Shown: piece after piece, positions 56,801 through 64,000 of the stretch
Numbering within the stretch: the stretch's first letter is position 1
Layout: each line of letters opens with the position of its first letter
From: Daphnia carinata
Taxonomy: Eukaryota > Arthropoda > Branchiopoda > Diplostraca > Daphniidae
NCBI RefSeq assembly: GCF_022539665.2
Contig: NC_081336.1
Location: forward strand, 10,516,778 to 10,580,777
Reading direction: 5' to 3'
Length of the DNA: 64,000 bases
Position numbers and translations under genes: made by a program
Notes under the pieces: generated by a model
What the model was told of the DNA's origin: nothing
Databases searched by the model: none
The model's input: the letters and a program-made list of their open reading frames with translations, nothing else

Positions 56801-57473
56801 ATAGAGACATCAGCTTGGACCATGCTATGCGAAAAACATTTAGGGCGAGTTTAGGTGAGTCGACGAGATCGATTTTTTCGCAGTTAGGATCCGTTCTTGC
56901 GTCGTTTGCCAGACGATCCACTAATTCATTTTCTGGAATGCCTACATGGCTTGGAATCCAGTAGAGAATAACTTTGGAGCCGGCAGAAGAGCTGGTTAAG
57001 GCCCTGTTCCGAATCTTGACCACCAGTTCGTTTGAAGGGTGTAGAGCATTGATGGCGGAGATGGCACTGAGTGAGTCCGAGAAGATCCGGATTAGCTGCG
57101 CCGGGCCGTTGTCAGCGTGTTCAATGGCCTTTAGAATAGCCAACAATTTAGCTGTGAAGATGTTCGTATCACTAGAAAGTTTCCAGGCTTTTTTCACTTG
57201 AGAATTTGGGCAGTAGATGGCGCATGCTGTTGAGTTGTTTTCGAAGTCACGGGAGCCATCTGTGAAGACGCTTACCGTACTAGAACTGGCGTTGTTTTGC
57301 GTAAACAGTGCTCGAAAGAGTAGTCTGGTGAACGTTGGATTTTCAAGAGCATTGTTTTTCGAGATTGGGAGTATAAATGTAGGTATTTTCGGCATCAACC
57401 ATGGAGGATTTAGCAGATTTTCGGGAAAACTAACGGAGGTAAACAGGGAAACTTTTAAAGCTAACAGTTGGAA
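53859..57473. repeat. Right arm of inverted duplication 2
   Basis: Reverse complement of 36275-39900. Contains the tRNA-like heads (54586-54648, 54745-54809), hairpins (54359-54441), GC-rich minisatellite (about 55335-55725) and non-LTR 3' end. Slight differences in minisatellite unit number and single bases. Confidence 0.9.
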
Positions 57474-58110
57474 CTTGCACAACACAACACTTGGGGTACT
57501 TCTGGTGTTCCATAAGGTGAGGCTAGAGTAAGTACTTTTCGCACTATCATAGAAAGGGTTCTTTGGTTTACTTTGCAGCTTTATGAGGTAAAGGCAGGCT
57601 AACCATTCACATCTGCAATGAATGGGGGTTATGCCTGTGTCCAGCCACAGATGTGCACGAGGAGTGGAGTTTGGAGCCAGAAGGATTGCACGAAGAATTC
57701 AGTTTTGGATTGTATCCAGCTTCCTGGTAAGGGGAGATCTGCCCTGAAGGATACTTAGGTAAGAATAGTCTACAATGCTTCTTACTAATGCTGTGTACAG
57801 ATTGACCAGGAGTTTGGGTTTCAGGTTCAGATTCTTCCTAACCAGGATTTTGAAGAAGTTTGCTCTTCGAGAAACCTTTGTAACTAAATCTTGCAGATGT
57901 TGGTTCCAGTTGAGCTTACGGTCAAAGGTGATACCCAGGAATTTGCCATGACTGACGGCAGGGATACTCTCACTGTTAAAGGTCAGATGGAGAGGGACGT
58001 AGTTCTTAATTCTTCTGCTGAACGATATGGAGAAACACTTGGACACAGAGATTTGGAATCTCCAGGTAGCACACCATCTTTCAAATTTTCTTATTGCAGT
58101 TTCTAGCCTT
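56260..58110 (-). mobile_element. Non-LTR retrotransposon, longer copy, cut by the gap
   Basis: Same 3' end as 36275-37485 on the minus strand, with a frame change in the C-terminal Cys-His region. It extends further 5': frame 58046-57699 encodes the RT thumb region (HGKFLGITFDRKLNWNQHLQ; LYTALVRSIVDYSYL) typical of Jockey/I-type ORF2. The rest of RT would lie in the N gap. Frames are broken between RT and RNase H. Confidence 0.85.
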
Positions 58111-58210
58111 NNNNNNNNNNNNNNNNNNNNNNNNNNNNNNNNNNNNNNNNNNNNNNNNNNNNNNNNNNNNNNNNNNNNNNNNNNNNNNNNNNNNNNNNNN
58201 NNNNNNNNNN
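58111..58210. other. Assembly gap (100 N)
   Basis: One hundred unresolved bases; a round number suggests a scaffold join of unknown size. Sequence to the right is unrelated to the retrotransposon on the left. Confidence 0.98.
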
Positions 58211-59419
58211 GAATAGAAAATCCTAAGAATCAAGCAAAATTAATTGAAATGGCTAATTCGAATCAAAATTTTTTTGGAATCAACATTGATTCGGGGGATC
58301 ACAGCCCTGCATCTATCAAACGCCACGCGGAACTCATTAAATTTTCGTCCTTACCATGTAGTTCTTTCCTTCGTCCACGAGAAGCACTACGATATGTTGC
58401 CAGTTTTTCACTCAACCGGATGGAAAGTGCTAAACACAATGATTTGGATTCCGCAATAAAAGGGTATACGATTCCGCAAATAAATCGGGTAAAGGCAACG
58501 TTGTGTGTTTAATAATCGATCAAATCGAAAAAAAATTGCGGAACATTTAATAACACATAAGCATGCAACATCGTACAGTCTAGGAACTTTGCGAGCGGAT
58601 TCCGTTGAAGAGTAGACTACTAGGTAGCAAACTGGATTACGATGCCACTAAAGTGGCGAAGTTTTCCTTGGCTATCATGGAAACAGGGTTGGGCGGAATG
58701 CAGTCAAATAAAACTCAGGATGGTCGAGAATTTTCTAATTTTATGAAAGCAACGACGACCCATGGGTTGCAACAGAACTCATTTCATGGTTGATCATTCA
58801 TTATTGATTTTTTCAATACAATTCGTCGTTCAGATAATACCAAGAAGAAAGGCGTAATGCAAATCGGCTTTAGAGATGGAAGATATTTCGACAACAAATT
58901 CAGAAAGGAATAAAAGAAGTCTTGCCAGGAAAGGGAAACAAACATTCGACAGGAGGAGTCCCCACCACCTCCTCCACCTTCTTTGTCTCTTCCGTCTCGT
59001 GTAGGTTACTAAGTTAAATTCACGTAATATACAAAACAAAACAATCCTTTCTATCAATTTTCTCAGTTCCGCTTAGAGTTTTAGACTTCAGCTTGTTTAT
59101 GGAAACGGGGTAATATGGTTTGTATAGAAACAGAAAAATTAAGTCATTAACATTTAATGTTTCGAAGCAATTAATTACAGTTTAGAGATGGTGGCCAGAA
59201 TAGAAACTAATCAGGGAAAATCTTCATTGAATATTTTGTAATCTACTTCATAGTATTATAAAAATATTAAAGCTGATCAAATTATGAAAACAATAGGGTA
59301 AGCGGAATCATCTTGTTTCTTCATCTTATCTTACTAGCAAAAAGATGATTAAAAATGGATGCTGCTTATCAGAGGTAGACTGAAGCCAGTCTAAATACAT
59401 TTTCAAAAAGTCCTGTAAC
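58211..59419. other. No recognisable gene after the gap
   Basis: 58211-58510 stays open on the plus strand (IDSGDHSPASIKRHAELIKF) but matches no family I know. The rest is AT-rich. Confidence 0.3.
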
Positions 59420-59910
59420 AAAGGGGTATGTGCGTCGGGCTCTACTAAACGAAGGGGTAGGTAAGTCGCATATTTCAAACGAAAAGGTAGGAGTGTCGGA
59501 CTGTTTTTACAGAAGGGGTAGATGTGTCGGAGTGTATTAACCGCACGGGTAGGTGTGCCGATCAATTTCCAGTGAAGAAGTACGGATGTCGGACTTTATT
59601 AATCGAAAGGGTAAATATGTCGGACTGTATTAATCAAAGGGGTAGGTGAGTCGGACTGTATTAATCGAAAGGGTAGGTGTGTCGGACTAAATAAATCAAA
59701 AGGGTAGGTATGTCGATCAGTGTTCAGCGAAGGGGTAGGTATGTCGGTCTCAGTTAAACAAATAGATAGATAAGACGGCTTTTTTAAAATAAATTTTTAA
59801 AGGGGTAGCTGTAAAGGGAGCGTTTTTAAATTCTTTATTGGGTACATATGTCGGGGTAGCTTTGACGGGAAATTTTTGTTGTTTTTTGGGGTACGTCTGT
59901 CGAAACCTCT
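59420..59910. repeat. Degenerate 33-35-bp minisatellite
   Basis: About a dozen units around AAAGGGGTAGGTGTGTCGGA, with variable filler such as CTGTATTAATCG. Units diverge more towards both ends. Confidence 0.8.
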
Positions 59911-59946
59911 AGGTACTTATGAAGAGGGGTACCACTGTCTCTATCC

Positions 59947-60232
59947 CATTCAAACAGCGTCAAATATACGTGTATTCAATGTGAATATAGTGTTGTAGAA
60001 TCAGTTTCAATATCAACATTCAAACAGTATCAAATATACGTGTATTCAATGTGAATATAGTGTGATACAAAGAGTTTCAATATCTACATTCAAACAGCAT
60101 CAAATATACGTGTATTCAATGTGAATATAGTGTTATTGAATCAGTTTCATGATCTACATTCAAACAGTATCAAATATACGTGTATTCAATGTGAATAAAG
60201 TGTAATACACTGAGTTTCAATATCTACATTCA
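59947..60232. repeat. 70-bp tandem satellite, interrupted
   Basis: Units start CATTCAAACAGYATCAAATA at 59947, 60017, 60087 and 60157, exactly 70 bp apart. A fifth begins at 60227 and is interrupted after CATTCA by the Copia element; it resumes at 63110-63178. Confidence 0.92.
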
Positions 60233-60501
60233 TGTTGAAATATCATTATGAGCATGTTACGGAAACCTATTTAGGTTGCTGAACCATCGTTTGTTGTTTA
60301 TCCTAACCCTCGGTTGTTCTCTTCATGTGTAGGCGTCACCTTATGGCCCCCCCTTCTCTTTCAAACTCCGTATAAAAAGGTACTCTGTCGTAATATAAGT
60401 TTGGATGTTATAAACTGATTATTCTTTCCATTTGGATATCGAACTGAGAGCTAGGGTAACTTATATAAACGGTACTGAATAAACTCTCACTAATTCCAAC
60501 A
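60233..60501 (+). repeat. Copia 5' LTR
   Basis: 269 bp, TG...CA. Contains GTATAAAAAGG (TATA-like) near 60370. Confidence 0.93.
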
Positions 60502-60515
60502 GGTTATGGGCCCAG
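60502..60515 (+). other. Primer site for half-tRNA-iMet priming
   Basis: GGTTATGGGCCCAG directly adjoins the LTR. It is complementary to the anticodon-stem-loop region of eukaryotic initiator tRNA-Met (CTGGGCCCATAACC), the internal site used by Drosophila copia through a cleaved half-tRNA. An ATG inside it (60506) is in frame with gag. Confidence 0.8.
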
Positions 60516-60541
60516 AATTACAGAATCTTCCCAAAATTAAT

Positions 60542-62818
60542 ATGGCAGGAAGCGGTGACATTTCAATCAAAGCATTACAAAATGTTCCCAAGTTCGACGG
60601 ATCCAATTACCGTGAATGGCATTTTGAATTGGATCTGGTGTTGAAACTGTTGGATCTTTCAATGATTGTGGCAGGACATGAAGTGCGACCAGAAGAGGTA
60701 TTTACCTATTTTTTTTAGCTTCGCAGTTGAAACTATTTCTGCGAGTAACACAACTTTGTTTGCCTCTGCATAGTTTTTCAATGTCTTACATTCCAACTGT
60801 CACTGACAATCACACAGTTTAGAAGTACAATTCTGGTTTATTTACACCATTTCAGTTTTACAATTCACAACTGTCACTGTCAATCACACAGTTCAAAAGT
60901 TACATTGCTAACCCAAAATGGCAAATGAAATCACAGTAACTACACATAACTTCTCGTTTGTATTGTGTTATTAGACCTCTAATGGTGACCGAATCACAAA
61001 CGAAGCAGTTATCAATAGCTGGATCAAGAAAGACATTACAGCACGAAACTGCATATTCAGTACGTTAACAAGAGAAATGAAACAAAACTTGTACACTCCT
61101 GGTTTGACTGCAGCCGATATGTGGAAAAAGTTGAATAATCAATATCAGATCAACACCGTGAAACAGATACATCTCATTTGGCAAAATTTCTATGATTTCT
61201 ACTACACACAAGGTATTTACAATTTAAAGTTATTGATACACATCTCTCACTTCATATCAACCTCTTCCAACAGGTGATGACATGCGAACACATCTACAAA
61301 AACTATCAACATGTGTAGATAGACTGGGGGAACGAAACCTAGCCATCGAAGAAATTCAAGTCGTTAGCAAAGCCCTAGCTACCTTACCTGAGAGATTTAG
61401 AGTAGTGAGATCAGTCTGGTCAAGTGTTACAGTACACGAACGCACACTAGAAAACCTACTCCAACGTTTATTATCTGAAGAAAATGTGATGGAATCCTAC
61501 TCAAAACAAGGAACAAGCAACGACGGAGCATTTCGAGCCCTTAATGGAAGCAGAGGAGGTTATGGTCGTGGTAATTACTGAGGAGGACACTTTGGAATAA
61601 GAGGAGGGTTCATCAACAAATATGGAAGACATAATCACCAGTCTCTACCGAATTATAATGACACTCGGCCAAGATGCAACTACTGCAAGATCCGGGGCCA
61701 TGAAGAGAAAGAGTGTTTTAAGAAAAAGAGAGCAGAAAAAGTGAAAAGCAATGAAGAATGGGGCATGGCATCACCATCTTTATTTGATCGCAGGAGTATC
61801 TTTGCCTTCTTTGCCGATTCGGGAGCAACCAGACACATGTCAGACCAAAAAAGTTTTTTCTCAACTATTACACCAATTGAAGAAGGAAAATGGTCTGTGT
61901 CAGGTAAACGACATACTAAACACACGATGTCTAAATGGATTTTTTCCTTTTTATTCTTTCTTTCTCTCTTTTACAAGGCATTGGCGATACAAAACTAAAC
62001 GTACTGGGGAAAGGAGACATCAACGTAACCATAGTATTGGACCAAACAATAACGCATTCGACTATGAAAGACGCACTATACGTCCCAGAACTAGGAACAA
62101 ACCTTTTTTCAATAGGCGCAGCTGCCAATAATGGAATAGAAGCACAATTTCGTGGAAACAAGGTGCAATCCAACACAACAAATAAAATAAACCCAATTTA
62201 TATGTCTCTCCACTTAGGTATTCTTCTACAAGAACGACAAAATAGTCCTCACCTGGAAAAGAACACTGGAAAGCAGCCAAAAGAATTCTAGCGTATCTCA
62301 AGAAAACAGTGAACTTTGGAATCCGATTTGGTGGGGGAAGTAGTCTACTAGTCGGATACTGTGATTCCGACAATGCAGGTGACTTAGAGACTCGTCGGTC
62401 AACCTCGGGCTCGATATTTATTTTCCTAGGAGGACCTATTTCATGGTTCAGTCGACGTCAAACGTGTGTAGCTTTATCCACAACTGAAGCGGAATTCATG
62501 GCAGCGGTAGAAGCTATAAAAGAAGCGATATGGCTCCAACGACTGTTGATGGAGCTGGGGTGGCCAAAAAAACCCACAGAACTAAGATGCGACAATCAAG
62601 GAGCAATCGCGCTAATAAAAAATCCCGTATTCCATCAACGCACGAAGCACATGGACGTGAGATTCTTCTTCATCAGGGATGCAGAAGAACAAAAGAAAAT
62701 CAACATCTCCTATATTAATACCAATGAGCAATTAGCATATATCTTTACCAAAGCGCTAGCTTATCCTAGATTCAGTAAATTGTGTGAATTATTGAACATT
62801 GTGGAAATTCCACAATAG
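60542..62818 (+). CDS. Copia gag-protease-RNase H frame split by four introns
   Basis: Exons 60542-60697, 60975-61212, 61274-61903, 61978-62162 and from 62218. Introns of 277, 61, 74 and 55 bp all have GT...AG ends and keep phase (0,1,1,0), while reading through them hits stops or breaks conserved blocks. Gag shows FDGSNYREWHFELDLVL, SWIKKDITARN, MWKKLNNQYQ and ATLPERFRVV; the knuckle is CNYCKIRGHEEKEC; the protease site is FFADSGATRHMSD, then GIGDTKLNVLGKGDINV and ALYVPELGTNLFSIG. A TGA at 61579 interrupts the Gly/Arg-rich stretch. After the deletion junction the RNase H part (YCDSDNAGD, STTEAEFMA, CDNQGAI) is in another frame. Not a functional polyprotein. Confidence 0.8.
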
Positions 62819-62838
62819 ATGCTCATAATGAGAGGAGG

Positions 62839-63109
62839 TGTTGAAATATCATTATGAGCATGTTACGGAAACCTATTTAGGTTGCTGAACCATCGTGTGT
62901 TGTTTATCCCTAACCCTCGGTTGTTCTCTTCATGTGTAGGTGTCGCCTTATGGCCCCCCCTTTCTCTTTCAAACTCCGTATAAAAAGGTACTCTGTCCTG
63001 ATATAAGTTTGGATGTTATAAACTGATTATTCTTTCCATTTGGATATCGAACTGAGAGCTAGGGTAAGTTATATAAACTGTACTGAATAAACTCTCACTA
63101 ATTCCAACA
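62839..63109 (+). repeat. Copia 3' LTR
   Basis: 271 bp, pairs with 60233-60501 with two 1-base insertions and several substitutions. Confidence 0.93.
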
Positions 63110-63178
63110 ATTCAAACAGCATCAAATATACGTGTATTCAATGTGAATATCGTGTTATAAAATCAGTTTGATGATCTA
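63110..63178. repeat. 70-bp satellite, resumed after the Copia insertion
   Basis: Continues the unit broken at 60232, starting with the duplicated ATTCA. Confidence 0.88.
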
Positions 63179-63295
63179 CAGTATCCTCCAGAAAAAAGAG
63201 GCACCCCCCGGTCGCCAAAAATAAAATAATATATTACTAGCGCTAGATGGCATTTATTTTTTGCAACATATAAACAAAAAAAGCATGCGTTTTTT

Positions 63296-64000
63296 TTGTT
63301 TGTTTGTTTTGACGGCAAAATTCCAGACGGTTTGCCGATTTCCGATTTTTTTTGTAATTTTGCAGCAAAATAAAGAAAACTGAAAATTTGAGAAGTCTGA
63401 GAAAGGCACACATTGTCTGAATCGTAACCTTTTCCCAACCTCACTTTTTTTTTCCAAATATATTGTCGTATTTCTACCCGCAGGAAATATCAGGAAAACT
63501 TATTGGCCAAAGGCGATTTTAGAATGCAGACAATATTATTTTAGCTTTTTTTAATTAATCTAAATTATTCAACAGAAAATTGTTAAGAAGACTATTATTT
63601 AAGTTAAGCAAACTGGTGAACGAAATAAGTTTTAGTATTTCGTTCACCAGCCATTATCATCAATTCATAATTGAAGCCTTTTTGTAATCGATAGATTTGA
63701 ACTTAAATTGGATGGAAAACTCCTGTTTAATTCTAATTTAGATTCATCGAACAAAACCTAAAATAATATTGTCTGTATTCTAAAATCGCCTTTAGCCAAT
63801 AAGTTTTCCTAATATTTCCTGCGGGCAAAAATACGACGACGGAAAATTTGGAAAAAAAGTGAGGTTGGGAAAAGGTTACGATTCAGACAATGTGTGCCTT
63901 TCTCCAGACTTCTCAAATTTTCAGTTTTCTTTATTTTGCTCGAAGCAAAATTACAAAAAAAATCGGAAATCGGCAAACCGTCTGGAATTTTGCAAACAAA
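63296..64000. mobile_element. Foldback element with arms of more than 200 bp
   Basis: About 63315-63545 recurs inverted at about 63760-63992 (GCAAAATTCCAGACGG against CCGTCTGGAATTTTGC) with moderate divergence. The centre contains a smaller hairpin, 63612-63649: CTGGTGAACGAAATA, 8-base loop, then the complement. The right end may continue past the window. No coding capacity seen. Confidence 0.8.

Larger units (their letters stand above)
60233..63109 (+). mobile_element. Ty1/Copia derivative with introns, internally deleted
   Basis: 2877 bp, LTRs of 269 and 271 bp beginning TGTTGAAATATC and ending ATTCCAACA, and a 5-bp target duplication ATTCA (60228-60232, 63110-63114) inside a satellite. 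LTRs differ at several sites (for example TTTG/GTGTG, GGCGTCA/GGTGTCG), so the insertion is older than the Gypsy one. The interior keeps gag, protease and RNase H; integrase and RT are deleted at about 62255. A purine tract (AGAGGAGG) precedes the 3' LTR. Confidence 0.93.

Overview
This window looks like a transposon-rich, duplicated stretch of an arthropod genome. Gene fragments carry 55-75 bp GT-AG introns, and the animal genes recognisable are vasa/DDX4, DNA polymerase delta, an SLC18-like transporter and a USP4/15-like protease. A branchiopod crustacean such as Daphnia fits best, but that is inference. I see no intact conserved single-copy host gene.

Layout, 1-25.2 kb: a large inverted duplication (about 1-8714 against 11864-20526) followed by a third, direct copy (about 20.7-25.2 kb). 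The repeated cargo is a chain of broken gene pieces in one orientation: MFS transporter exons, a vasa helicase fragment, then the C-terminal part of POLD1. Copies share the same lesions, so the chain decayed before it was amplified. Each arm also holds a 435-residue ORF with a retropepsin-like domain (active site D-K-G) and a coiled-coil-like C-terminus, followed by a long hairpin. The centre (8.7-11.6 kb) is a scrambled palindrome that may be partly an assembly product.

25.4-34.3 kb: a young Ty3/Gypsy element with apparently identical 386-bp LTRs, an ATAT target duplication, a tRNA-Ala-type primer site, one 2262-codon ORF joining gag, pol and an env-like part, and an antisense two-exon reading frame before the 3' LTR.

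34.5-58.1 kb: USP4/15 debris. A second inverted duplication follows (36275-39900 against 53859-57473), with non-LTR retrotransposon 3' ends, a 22-bp GC-rich minisatellite and tRNA-like promoter heads. Between its arms lie a 43-bp-TIR element, a fourth and longer vasa pseudogene, an array of CTCF-like motifs, an ELYS-like ORF, three related hairpins, and a third copy of the retropepsin-like gene. That third copy is split by a 2743-bp DNA transposon (12-bp TIRs, AA target duplication) that carries its own spliced gene. A 100-N gap lies at 58111-58210.

58.2-64.0 kb: minisatellites, one of them interrupted by a 2877-bp Ty1/Copia derivative (5-bp ATTCA target duplication, half-tRNA-iMet primer site). 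Its gag-protease region is interrupted by four phase-consistent introns, which is the most unexpected observation here. The window ends in a large foldback element.
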